Assembly (NCBI RefSeq): GCF_001613405.1
Contig: NZ_BDCH01000022.1
Span: 1 to 64,000, forward strand
Direction: 5' to 3'
DNA: 64,000 nucleotides
Source: Nocardia crassostreae
GTDB taxonomy: Bacteria; Actinomycetota; Actinomycetes; Mycobacteriales; Mycobacteriaceae
This document shows positions 53,806 to 62,182 of this stretch, one piece after another. The notes under the pieces were generated by a model that ran no database searches, had not been told where the DNA came from, and saw only the letters and a program-made list of their open reading frames with translations. Position numbers and translations under genes: made by a program. Positions within the stretch are counted from its first letter, which is position 1. Each line of letters begins with the position of its first letter.

Positions 53806-55384
53806 ATGTGGCGGTTCACGGATTGGCGACGGTCGAAGCTCGGGATCGTCGTGGCTAGTGTGCTCATGACCGCGGCCGTATTGCCGGTGGGCGGGGCGGG
53901 GGCGGATTTCCAGTCCGAACTCGCCGAGGATGTGCAGCAGTTCTTCGATGTCGGGCGGACCGCGGTGCCGCGGGCGGAGTGCGGGCCGGATGCGCTGCCG
54001 GAAAGCGGTCTGCAGGGCGATGTTCCGACGGCCGATCGCAATAGCGGGCGCAGCACGCAGGGGTACCGCTGCAATATGTCCTTCGTCGGCGGCAATGTCG
54101 GCCGGGGCGCGGGCATCACCTCGACCAGTTTCGAGCACTGCTCCTATACCGGGTCCATGTTCCCGGGCAATCTGCTCGGGCCCGCGCAGGGCGTACAGGT
54201 GCTCGATGTGTCGGATCCGGCGAATCCGGTGGTGACGGCCTCGCTCACGGAACCGGCCATGCTGGCGGGCACGTGGGAATCGCTCAAGGTCAATGCGGAG
54301 CGGAAGTTGCTGGTGGGCACCGGCGTTCCCATCGGCGAGGGCGCGGGTTACCTGTCGGTGTACGACATCTCCGATTGCGCGCATCCGCGACTGCTGAATC
54401 CGGGCGCGGGCACGAATCTGCTCATGCCGCTGCCCATCACGACCCATGAGGGCGGGTTCTCGCCGGACGGGCGGACCTATTGGGCCTCCGGTATCGCGCC
54501 CGGGTTTCGTGAGCGCGGTCGATCTCACCGATCCCGCCAATCCGCGCGTGATCTGGCAGGGGCTCACCGGGATCGAGGCGCACGGGTTCGGCATCAGCCC
54601 GGACGGCAATCGCATGTATCTGTCGGCGCTGGGCGGATTCACCGTCCTGGATATCAGCGCGGTGCAGCGCCGGGATCCGAATCCGCAAGTGCCGCACCTG
54701 GGCCGGGTGTTCTGGATCGACGGCTTCGCGACCCAGCACAGCGTTCCGGTCACCTATGACGGGCAACCGTACCTGTTCACCGTGGACGAGGGCGGTGCGG
54801 GCGGGGTGAAGCTCATCGATGCCTCCGAGGACGGCAATCCCCGCGTGGTGGCCAAGATCAAGCTGGAGATCAATCTGCTGGAGAACCAGGACGCGGCCCT
54901 GGCCTCGGCCATGGGCGGTTCGATCTTCTCCTACGACGCCCACTACTGCGCGGCGGACCGGCCCGACAATCCGACCGCCCTGGCGTGCGCCTGGCAGGAA
55001 TCCGGTATCCGCGTGTTCGATGTCCGGGATCCCGCCGCCATTCGCGAGCTCGCCTATTTCAACCCGCCCGCGCGCACCGGCCGCAATCTCGAACTCTGGA
55101 ATTCCCCGCACGCCCTGGCCTCGATCATCGGCGTGCCCGGTATGCAGTTCACCTCGGTCGCGCGCGCCATCCTGGAAGGCAAGTTCGATCCCGCCCAAGC
55201 CCTTTCGGCCCGCACCTGCATGATCGCATTCGGCGATCTGTCCACCGACTGGTGCTTCTCGCCGCCGGAATGGCGCGGCAATCAGCTGTGGACCACCTGC
55301 AACGACAACGGTTTCATGGTCCTGCAGCTGTCCGACGAGGTGTACACCCCGCCCGCCGACCAGCGGTCCGTGGTGGGCTCGTGA
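53806..55384 (+). pseudogene. Secreted LVIVD-repeat protein, frameshifted at 54499-54501
   Basis: It has a signal peptide (about residues 8-35, cleavage near GAGAD) and then beta-propeller LVIVD-type repeats (VQVLDVSDPANPVV; YLSVYDISDCAHPRL; SAVDLTDPANPRV; VLDISAVQRR; IRVFDVRDPA). Frame 1 runs to 54498 (IAP..) and frame 2 resumes ..PGFVSAVD at 54500. One extra C in a CCC run explains it. Without it the protein would be about 525 residues. The downstream DUF305 gene starts in its stop codon (GTGA); these pairs occur together in actinobacteria. Confidence 0.85.
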
Positions 55385-56007
55385 CGGCCGGGCGCTGGAC
55401 TCGCGCGGCCGCCCTGGCGGCCGTCGCGCTGGCGGTGTTCGTGGCCGGATTCCTGCTGCGCCCGCTGCTGGTGCCCGAAAACAAGTCGGCGCCACCGGTG
55501 CTGAGCCCCACCGAGATCGGTTTCATCCAGGACATGTCGCTGCACCATCAGCAGGCGCTGTTCATGGCGCAGCGCCTGGATCCGGGCGCGGACGCGGGTA
55601 TTCGCCGCCTCGCCACCCAGATCGCCGATACCCAGCTCAGTGAGATCGGGACGCTCAGCGGCTGGCTGCGCCTGGCCAACGCCTCCCCCACCAATCCGAG
55701 CCCGATGGCCTGGATGCACGGGTCCGAGCATGCGGCCCACGATGATTCGGCCCTCATGCCCGGCATGGCCACGATGACCGAACTCGACGCGCTCTCCGCC
55801 GCCCGCGGCGCGGCCGCCGAAACCCTGTTCCTCCAGCTCATGCTGCGCCACCACGCGGGCGGCGTCACCATGGCCAAGGCCGCCGACGAGCTCATCGCCG
55901 CCGGACCGGTCAAGGAGACCGCCCGCTCCATGATCACCGGCCAGTCCCAAGAGGCCGGGCTCATGACCCTGCTGCGCGCCGAACGAGGCGCCCAGCCCTT
56001 GTCGTAG
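55381..56007 (+). CDS. DUF305-family secreted or anchored protein
   Basis: The 208-residue protein has one N-terminal membrane helix (about 8-28), then a four-helix DUF305 domain with three His/Met clusters: MSLHHQQALFMAQ, MHGSEHAAHDDSALM and MLRHHAGGVTMA. These suggest ferritin-like metal (copper?) binding. GTG 55381 overlaps the LVIVD gene stop. Its last ~50 bp are duplicated downstream as part of a 109-bp tandem repeat. Confidence 0.82.
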   Translation: MTAGRWTRAAALAAVALAVFVAGFLLRPLLVPENKSAPPVLSPTEIGFIQDMSLHHQQALFMAQRLDPGADAGIRRLATQIADTQLSEIGTLSGWLRLANASPTNPSPMAWMHGSEHAAHDDSALMPGMATMTELDALSAARGAAAETLFLQLMLRHHAGGVTMAKAADELIAAGPVKETARSMITGQSQEAGLMTLLRAERGAQPLS

Positions 56008-56170
56008 CCTGGCAGGCGACATCGTCGCGGAAGCGCTTCGGCTGTGCGCTCTTCCAGGCGGGCGGGGCTCGATCACCGTGCTGCTCGCGGAACGAGGTGC
56101 GCAGCCCTTGTCGCAGCCTGGCGATGGGCATCGTCGCGGAGGGCGCTCTCGGCCGGGCGCTCGGCCAGGC
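55953..56170. repeat. Tandem imperfect repeat of about 109 bp
   Basis: Two units, 55953-56061 and 56062-56170, with a third partial start (from 56171). Unit 1 covers the end of the DUF305 gene; unit 2 is intergenic. Shared words include CAGCCCTTGTCG, GCAGCCTGGC and CATCGTCGCGGA. The period is not a multiple of three, so only the gene copy is coding. Confidence 0.85.
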
Positions 56171-56202
56171 GGGCGATGGTTCGATGACCCTGGGGAGGAA
56201 CC

Positions 56203-56958
56203 ATGTCCTGGACGCTGAGCGAGGACCCGGCCGCATTCGATCGCGCCGCGGGCGCGTATCTGGCGGCGGACCCGATCCGCCACACCATCCCGCTGTCGGT
56301 CGTCGGCAATCTCGCGGCGGGCCGCGCGACCTTCGACTCAACGCTGTTCGGCTGGTGGGCCGATGAGACCCGCACTGTCACAGCGGCGTTCATGCACACC
56401 CCGCCCTGGCCCGCCGGGCTCTACGGTGTGGACGAGCGGGCGGCCGCCGAGCTGGTCCGCATCCTGACCGAGCGCGACCATCGGATTTCCGCCGTGAACA
56501 CCGAGGCCGCGACCGCACACCTGTTCACGGATGCGTGGACCGCCGCGCATCGACGAAACACCAAGGCCGGGACCATGATGCGGCTGTATCGACTGGGCGA
56601 GCTCACCGCGCCTGTCCCGCCACCCGGTGCGGCCCGTACGGCCGAGCTCGCCGATCGCGATCTGATTGCCGAGTGGTTCACCGCATTCCAGGGCGAGACC
56701 GGCGGCCCGGCCGCGGTGGCCTGCTGCCTGCTGCCGTGCCACGGCGTCTCCCGCATCGCCCCGGTCTACACCCCGCCGGAGCGGCGCGGATGCGGTTACG
56801 CCGGGGGCGCGACCACGGCCGTAGTGCATCGCGCCCGCGAGCTGGGCGCGCAGGAGGTCGTGCTCTTCGCCGACCTGGCCAACCCGACCAGCAATGCGCT
56901 CTACCAGCGCTTGGGATTCCGGCCCGTCACCGACTTCACCATCCGCGAGATGTGCTGA
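56203..56958 (+). CDS. GNAT-family N-acetyltransferase
   Basis: The 251-residue protein has an N-terminal half with an unusual WTLSEDPAAFDRAAGAYLAA region and a C-terminal GNAT fold with the acetyl-CoA loop PPERRGCGYAGGATTAVVHRARELGA and NPTSNALYQRLGFRPV. Typical of actinobacterial predicted acetyltransferases (DUF-like plus GNAT). Substrate unknown. ATG 56203 follows GGGGAGGAACC. Confidence 0.85.
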   Translation: MSWTLSEDPAAFDRAAGAYLAADPIRHTIPLSVVGNLAAGRATFDSTLFGWWADETRTVTAAFMHTPPWPAGLYGVDERAAAELVRILTERDHRISAVNTEAATAHLFTDAWTAAHRRNTKAGTMMRLYRLGELTAPVPPPGAARTAELADRDLIAEWFTAFQGETGGPAAVACCLLPCHGVSRIAPVYTPPERRGCGYAGGATTAVVHRARELGAQEVVLFADLANPTSNALYQRLGFRPVTDFTIREMC

Positions 56959-57051
56959 GCGGCCCTCGAAACCCGGTCGCAGCCGCTGCGGGCCCCTCGG
57001 TATCGTCACTCTTGTTCGTCGGCCGACCGGCCGGGAGAGGGTGGCCACCGC

Positions 57052-57774
57052 ATGATCGAGGCGCAGCAGCTCATCATTCCGGAGCACATTCACGGATATC
57101 CGGATATCGCTTTCGGCGGTTACGTGGCCGGACTACTCGCCGCGCACGCCTCGGCCGAGACCGTGCGAGTGGATTTCCGGCGCGTGGTGAATGTCGGGAA
57201 GCCTGTGCGGCTCGCGACCGCGGGTGACCATGCCGCGCTGACGTCTCTCGACGGAACCGTTCTGATCGAGGCGGCACCGTCCGCGCTCACCCTCGATCCG
57301 CCACCGGCCCCGTCGTGGGAGGTGGCGAAGTCGGCCACCGAAACCGCGCTCACCTCGCCCAAGCGCCAGATCACCGACTGCTACGGCCGCGGCGTCGCCT
57401 GCCCGCCGGGCCGGGGCCTGCGACTGTTCCCCTGGTCGACGCCGGAGCACGACCTCATCGCCGCCGCCTGGACCCCCGATCCGAACCTCGCCGACGCTTC
57501 GGGCGAACTCCCGCCCGAGGTGGTGTGGGCCGCCCTCGACTGCCCCGGCGGCATTGCCGCCTGGGTCCAATCCGATATGGGCCAGGGCGCCTTCACCGCC
57601 GCCCTGACCGCCACCCAACTCCGCCCCGTGCTCGCCGGAGCCGAGCACATCTCCCACGCCTGGGCGATCCACCATGACGGCCGCAAACACACCGTCGGCG
57701 TGGCCCTTTCCACCGCCGACGGCGAACTCTGCGCGCTCGCGGAGGCCCTCTGGATCGAGCCCAAGCCCGCATAA
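57052..57774 (+). CDS. Hotdog-like acyl-CoA thioesterase family protein
   Basis: The 240-residue protein has a fold of two hotdog halves: HIHGYPDIAFGGYVAGLLAA at the N-terminus (like FGGYVAG in thioesterase-like proteins) and a second half with TQLRPVLAGAEHISHAWAI. Cytosolic. Role not established; acyl-CoA hydrolysis is likely. ATG 57052 is preceded by GGGAGAGGGTGG. A palindromic element follows. Confidence 0.7.
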   Translation: MIEAQQLIIPEHIHGYPDIAFGGYVAGLLAAHASAETVRVDFRRVVNVGKPVRLATAGDHAALTSLDGTVLIEAAPSALTLDPPPAPSWEVAKSATETALTSPKRQITDCYGRGVACPPGRGLRLFPWSTPEHDLIAAAWTPDPNLADASGELPPEVVWAALDCPGGIAAWVQSDMGQGAFTAALTATQLRPVLAGAEHISHAWAIHHDGRKHTVGVALSTADGELCALAEALWIEPKPA

Positions 57775-57792
57775 CAAGCTGGACGTATGATC

Positions 57793-57845
57793 ACCGGGAA
57801 CTGGTGGCGGCATCGGCCGAGAGGGTCGCGCCACCAGTTCCCGGT
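57793..57845. repeat. Dispersed palindromic element, copy 3
   Basis: Perfect 17-bp arms (57793-57809, 57829-57845) with a 19-base loop. Same core half-site as copies 1 and 2; between convergent genes. Confidence 0.9.
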
Positions 57846-57855
57846 CGTCGACGTT

Positions 57856-58650
57856 TCACTCCGTGCGGCGAGTGAGGTCGCCGGTGAGGACGAAATCGCC
57901 GGACGGGTCGGTGCCGGTCTGGAGGGACAACTGGTGGTCGCCCTGGGGGGCGATTGTCCAGAAACGCAGGGTCACAGTCGAATCGCCCTGTGTGCAGGTT
58001 TGGGCGGGTGGGTCGAGTTTGGCGGTGTTGCCGCGGGCCAGCAGGGTCCAGTGGCAGCCGTCGTCGGTGACGGCGGTGAGGCGGTTGGCGTAGTTCGTGG
58101 TGAGGCGCACCGTCGTTCCGGCCTTCGGGGGCGGGGAGCCGTACTGCCAGGCGCCTTCGAAGCGGGCTGCCGCGGGCGGATCGAATTCCGGGACGCGGGT
58201 GCGGGCGCCGTGCGCCAAGGTGAACTCGTAGTCGCGGTCTGCGTGATGGCTGGTGGCGGTGAGGGATTCGGTTTCGCGGTCGCCGTCGACGCGCACCGTC
58301 CATTCGCGCATGGTGTAGAAGGCGCCGAGGACGGGGTTGTGGCAGGTCTGGCCGGGTGGGTCGAGGGCGAGGGCGGCGCCGGTGACCCGGAACTGCCAGG
58401 TGCAGCCGACGTCCGTGCGGCCGGTGACGTGCTCGGAATCGGTTGCGGTGAAGACGATATCGCCGATCTGCGGGCCTTCCGCGCCCTCGGCGAGGCTCAG
58501 GGCGGCCATATTGATCTTCGTCGCGCCGTCCGGATAGTCGTAGTTCCAGCGGCCCTCGTAGGCCGCCGCCGGGCTGGCCGCGGCGGTCGGCGCGAAGGGG
58601 GTCGCGGCAATGGTGGTGAGGAGGAGAAGTGGCAGGAGTGTTCGGAACAT
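57856..58650 (-). CDS. Secreted protein with two homologous Cys-bearing domains
   Basis: The 264-residue protein has a signal peptide (about 1-28) and two homologous halves: residues about 30-150 (YEGRWNYDYPDGA.. GCTWQFRVTG.. LDPPGQTC) and about 160-264 (FEGAWQYGSPPPKA.. GCHWTLLARG.. LDPPAQTC). Each has two Cys that may form one disulfide. It is divergent from a MarR gene with palindromic sites between. Function unknown. Confidence 0.7.
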   Translation of the reverse strand: MFRTLLPLLLLTTIAATPFAPTAAASPAAAYEGRWNYDYPDGATKINMAALSLAEGAEGPQIGDIVFTATDSEHVTGRTDVGCTWQFRVTGAALALDPPGQTCHNPVLGAFYTMREWTVRVDGDRETESLTATSHHADRDYEFTLAHGARTRVPEFDPPAAARFEGAWQYGSPPPKAGTTVRLTTNYANRLTAVTDDGCHWTLLARGNTAKLDPPAQTCTQGDSTVTLRFWTIAPQGDHQLSLQTGTDPSGDFVLTGDLTRRTE

Positions 58651-58670
58651 GGCCGATCGCCATCCTTCGA

Positions 58671-58720
58671 CTAGATAATCTAGAAGCAAGGTTCGCTAGA
58701 TAGATAGAAAACCTAGTAAT
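58671..58720. promoter_or_regulatory. MarR operator cluster
   Basis: A perfect palindrome CTAGATAATCTAG (58671-58683), a related CTAGATAGATAG (58696-58707) and an imperfect CCTAGTAATTAGG (about 58712) lie between divergent starts 58650 and 58744. AT-rich CTAG-type sites fit MarR binding. Confidence 0.6.
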
Positions 58721-58743
58721 TAGGATGCCGAGAGGTTTGTGGA

Positions 58744-59193
58744 ATGTCAACGGAGAAGGGCGCTTTGGTCGACGCCGTGCTGGCCGGGATCGGCCGCACC
58801 GTCGAACGCGGCATGCGCATGAACCAGACCGCGGCCGCGCGGCTGGGGATCAATGCGACCGATATGCAGTGCTTACAGCTATTGCAGTACGGTCCGCGCA
58901 CATCGAGCGAGCTGGCGAAGCTCATCGGTATGACCACCGCGTCCATGACCGCGCTCATCGATCGACTGGAGAAGGCCGGATTCGTGACGCGGGTCCGCGA
59001 CGAACACGATCGTCGCCGGGTGCTGGTACACATCGTCCTCGATCGGGCGCGCGGCGATATCGCCCCGATCTTCGGGCCGCTCGTGGGTGGCTGGCGGCGA
59101 GCCCTCGACGGCTACACGGTTCAGGAACTCACCGTCATCGGCGATTTCCTGAACCGTGTCGAGGCAGGATTCGATGCCGCACTGGACGAATGA
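58744..59193 (+). CDS. MarR-family transcriptional regulator
   Basis: The 149-residue winged-helix dimer has the HTH YGPRTSSELAKLIGMTTASMTALIDRLEKAGFVTR and wing RDEHDRRRVLVHI. Divergent from the secreted two-domain protein, which it probably represses together with itself. ATG 58744 follows GAGAGGTTTGTGGA. Confidence 0.85.
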   Translation: MSTEKGALVDAVLAGIGRTVERGMRMNQTAAARLGINATDMQCLQLLQYGPRTSSELAKLIGMTTASMTALIDRLEKAGFVTRVRDEHDRRRVLVHIVLDRARGDIAPIFGPLVGGWRRALDGYTVQELTVIGDFLNRVEAGFDAALDE

Positions 59194-59199
59194 GCGGAT

Positions 59200-59835
59200 T
59201 CACTCGGGACAGGCGGAGCTCTCGATGACATCGACGAAGTTCGGTCGCACATAGCCGGGTGAGAATCGTTCCAGCACATCGGCTTTCACATTGCCGAAGG
59301 TGGTGGCGGGACGGTGCGCGATGCCATCGGTGAACGCCGCGAGGATGCTGCGCTTGAAGTCGGGGCGCGGGTGGGCGGCGACAACCGCCGCCCGGACCTC
59401 GGCCGACAGGTCGTCGAATCCGATTCCCAAGACGTCGTATTCGACGCCCGCGGTGACCAGAGCGATCTCAGGGGCCATGCGGGTGGGAATTTCCGGCGTG
59501 GTGTGCAGGGCGATGGCGGTCCACACGGTGTCGGCGGCGGTCTCGGAAATACCATGCGCCAGCAAGAATCTGCGAGCCTCGTCGGCGCCGTCGATTTCGA
59601 AGCGCTGATCGTCGGTACGGAACTTCTCGGTCAGCCCGAGGTCGTGGAACATGGCGCCGACGTAGAGCAGCTCGGGATCGAACTCCAGACCCCGACGGCG
59701 GCCCTGGAGCGCGCCGAAGAGAAAGACGCGGCGGGAGTGGTCGAACACCAAGGGACTGGCAACCTCGCGCACCAGCTCGGTGGCCTCGCGAGTCAGGCGG
59801 GTGTCGGGGATGTCGATATCGGCAATGCGTGTCAT
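59200..59835 (-). CDS. HD-domain phosphohydrolase-like protein
   Basis: The 211-residue protein has metal-binding H of DHSRRVFLFG (about 33) and H-D of AMFHDLGLT (about 64), then LHTTPEIP. It resembles cyanamide/isonitrile-hydratase-like HD proteins that sit beside a DJ-1/AraC regulator, as here. Divergent from the GlxA-like gene. Substrate unknown. Confidence 0.8.
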   Translation of the reverse strand: MTRIADIDIPDTRLTREATELVREVASPLVFDHSRRVFLFGALQGRRRGLEFDPELLYVGAMFHDLGLTEKFRTDDQRFEIDGADEARRFLLAHGISETAADTVWTAIALHTTPEIPTRMAPEIALVTAGVEYDVLGIGFDDLSAEVRAAVVAAHPRPDFKRSILAAFTDGIAHRPATTFGNVKADVLERFSPGYVRPNFVDVIESSACPE

Positions 59836-60074
59836 GGTTCGAGCATCGCCGCCGGGACGAGCCCACGGCCATGTCCATATGGACCACTACCCCACAGATT
59901 TGGCCATAGCTTTTCGGTGAGGCAGCCCCTCGGAAAGGATCGCCGTTCCGGCGAACGACGGGCTCGGATGCCCACTGTGGCGGCTCCACTCGACGTACTC
60001 GGCAGCGCATGGGACCGAGCCACGGCCAGGCTCGCCTGCACTGGCACCACGGATTCGGCACTCCCCTCGGCGGG

Positions 60075-61040
60075 GTGGCTCATCGGAAGGTCGCCGTTCT
60101 GGCGTATGACGGGGTTCGGCTGCTCGATGTGGCGGCTCCGCTCGAAGTGCTCAGTACGGCAATCGCATTGGGCGCGGAGTATGAGGTCGCGGTGTGCTCG
60201 CCGAGTGGCCGGGAGGTGGCGACGTCGGCGGGGGCGACGCTGGGCGCGACCGGGTGTTTCGCCGATATCGGCGATGCGCATACGGTCATCGTGCCGGGAT
60301 CACCGCTGCTGCCGTCCGCGCCCGCACCGGCCGAATTGCTCACCGCCATTGCCGAACTCGCGGATCGCACGCCGCGCATCGCTTCGGTGTGCATCGGTGC
60401 GTTCGCTCTGGCCGCGGCCGGTCTGCTCGACGAGCGCCGGGCGACCACGCACTGGCGGCACACCACCACCCTCGCCCGCGCCTATCCTCGGATCACCGTC
60501 GAGCCGGATTCGATCTACGTGCAGGACGGCCCCGTCCTCACCTCGGCGGGTGTCAGCGCCGGAATCGATCTCACCCTGGCACTGGTGGAGGCCGACGCCG
60601 GTGTCGAACTGGCCCGCGAGGTAGCCCGCGACCTGGTCGTATTCCTGCAACGACCGGGCGGGCAATCGCAGTTCTCGGCGGCTTCCCGCATTCCGCGACC
60701 CCCGCACGACCCCCTGCGCACCCTCCTCGACGAGATCGTCGCCGACCCGGCGGCCGATCACTCCCTGTCCGCCCTGGCCTCCCGCTCCGCCCTGAGCGTC
60801 CGCCACCTCACCCGCCTGTTCCGCGAACACCTGGGCACCACCACCGCCGCCTTCGTGGAATCGGTCCGCCTGGAAGCGGCCCAGTCCCTCCTGGACTCGG
60901 GCGAACCCGTCACCCAAGCGGCCCGCCGCTCCAGCCTCGGCAGCGACGAATCCCTCCGCCGAGCCTTCCTCCGCCACCTGGGCGTAACCCCCTCCGCCTA
61001 CCGTGCCCGCTTCCGCACCACCCTTGTTCCCGGTCGATGA
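60075..61040 (+). CDS. GlxA-family regulator: DJ-1/PfpI domain plus AraC DNA-binding domain
   Basis: The 321-residue protein has an N-terminal DJ-1/PfpI domain (about 5-175, nucleophile-elbow Cys in VCIGAFALAAAG) and a C-terminal AraC double HTH (about 215-315; SLSALASRSALSVRHLTRLFREHLG). GTG 60075 is chosen over an earlier 60009 start since it begins the fold. Divergent from the HD-domain gene, which it probably controls. Confidence 0.83.
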   Translation: MAHRKVAVLAYDGVRLLDVAAPLEVLSTAIALGAEYEVAVCSPSGREVATSAGATLGATGCFADIGDAHTVIVPGSPLLPSAPAPAELLTAIAELADRTPRIASVCIGAFALAAAGLLDERRATTHWRHTTTLARAYPRITVEPDSIYVQDGPVLTSAGVSAGIDLTLALVEADAGVELAREVARDLVVFLQRPGGQSQFSAASRIPRPPHDPLRTLLDEIVADPAADHSLSALASRSALSVRHLTRLFREHLGTTTAAFVESVRLEAAQSLLDSGEPVTQAARRSSLGSDESLRRAFLRHLGVTPSAYRARFRTTLVPGR

Positions 61041-61044
61041 TGTT

Positions 61045-61530
61045 TCACAGGTCGCGGAACATGATGTGGAGGCCGACGCGGCCCTGGGTCGGGTGGTGGA
61101 AGGCGCCGGGGACGGTGCCGATGATGTCGAAACCGGCACGTTTGTAGAGGTCGACGGCGCGGTGGTTCGATTCGGCGACCGAGTTGAATTGCATACCGGC
61201 GAAGCCGCGGGCCTTCGCCCACGCGAGAACATGCCCGCACAGGGCTGTGCCGACGCCGCGGCCGCGGGCGTCGGTGGCCACCATGAAGCTGGCGCTGGCG
61301 ATATGGGATCCCGGACCGGGGCGGTTCGCGTCGGAATTGGCGGTGCCCAGGAGGCGGTCGCCGTCGACGGCGACCACTGTGACCCCGGGCGGGCCCACCA
61401 CCCAGATGTCGCGCGCCTGGTCCTCGGTCATGGCCGGGTCGTGGACGAATGTGTCCGCGGCGCGGACGATCTCGCGGATGATGGGCCAGACGCGAGGCCA
61501 GTCCGCTGCGGCGAACTCACGAATCTGCAT
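61045..61530 (-). CDS. GNAT-family N-acetyltransferase
   Basis: The 161-residue single GNAT domain has the acetyl-CoA loop VATDARGRGVGTALCGHVLAWAKARGF and the C-terminal VDLYKRAGFDIIGTVPGAFHHP. The N-terminal IREIVRAADTFVHDPAMT is common to phosphinothricin-type acetyltransferases. Target unknown; possibly a small amine or toxin. ATG 61530. Confidence 0.85.
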   Translation of the reverse strand: MQIREFAAADWPRVWPIIREIVRAADTFVHDPAMTEDQARDIWVVGPPGVTVVAVDGDRLLGTANSDANRPGPGSHIASASFMVATDARGRGVGTALCGHVLAWAKARGFAGMQFNSVAESNHRAVDLYKRAGFDIIGTVPGAFHHPTQGRVGLHIMFRDL

Positions 61531-61545
61531 GGGACAGAATGTAAC

Positions 61546-62085
61546 TCATGCGGCCTTCAGTTCGGCGGCGCCGAAGGAGACGTTGAAGCGGTCGCACCAG
61601 ATGGAGACGCTGGTCAGGGTGGACAGGTCGGCGTCGGCGGGGATTTCGTAGTTCTGGTTGCCCTTGTTGCCCTTGAGCTCGCCGAGGTTCAGGTAGGCGC
61701 CGTCGTCGAAGACTCGCCAGCCGTCGGTGCCGGGGATGACGGGGGCGTCGGTGAGCCAGACGAACAGGGCGGGGCCGTCGCTGGTGGCGAGGTTCTCCAG
61801 GCGCAGGACTCGGGTGCCGTCGCCGAGTTGGAGGACGGCTACTGTGCCGGAGGTGTCGTGTTCGTGGGAGATGAAGGCGCCCGTGTAGAGGGTGCGGGTT
61901 TCAGGGGCGGGGGCCGCGCCGGGGGTCACGGGGGCGCTGATGGTGGGGGCGGCCTCCTCGACCGTGGTGCTGGTGAACAGGCGCCACGGTTCGAACAAGT
62001 AAAGGCCCACTGCCAGGGCGATGACGGCTACGCCTGCCACCACCCACGTGATGCGAGAGCGTGCGATCCTGCCCACCGAAACCAT
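61546..62085 (-). CDS. Membrane-anchored DM13-domain protein
   Basis: The 179-residue protein has one N-terminal transmembrane helix (about 13-31), a Pro/Ala-rich linker and a DM13 domain (about 66-175) with TLYTGAFISHEHDTSG, GDGTRVLRLENLATSDGP, YLNLGELKGNKGNQNYEI and a single Cys in VSIWCDRFNVSFG. DM13 is thought to be an extracellular redox or adhesion domain. ATG 62085. Confidence 0.8.
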   Translation of the reverse strand: MVSVGRIARSRITWVVAGVAVIALAVGLYLFEPWRLFTSTTVEEAAPTISAPVTPGAAPAPETRTLYTGAFISHEHDTSGTVAVLQLGDGTRVLRLENLATSDGPALFVWLTDAPVIPGTDGWRVFDDGAYLNLGELKGNKGNQNYEIPADADLSTLTSVSIWCDRFNVSFGAAELKAA

Positions 62086-62182
62086 GGTCTTGCCTCCGAA
62101 GTGATTGTCTCGACCTGTCAGGTCGATTCAACGCTTCCGGGGACCGTTCGGACAGACAGAATCGCCTCTCGTCAGGGATTCG

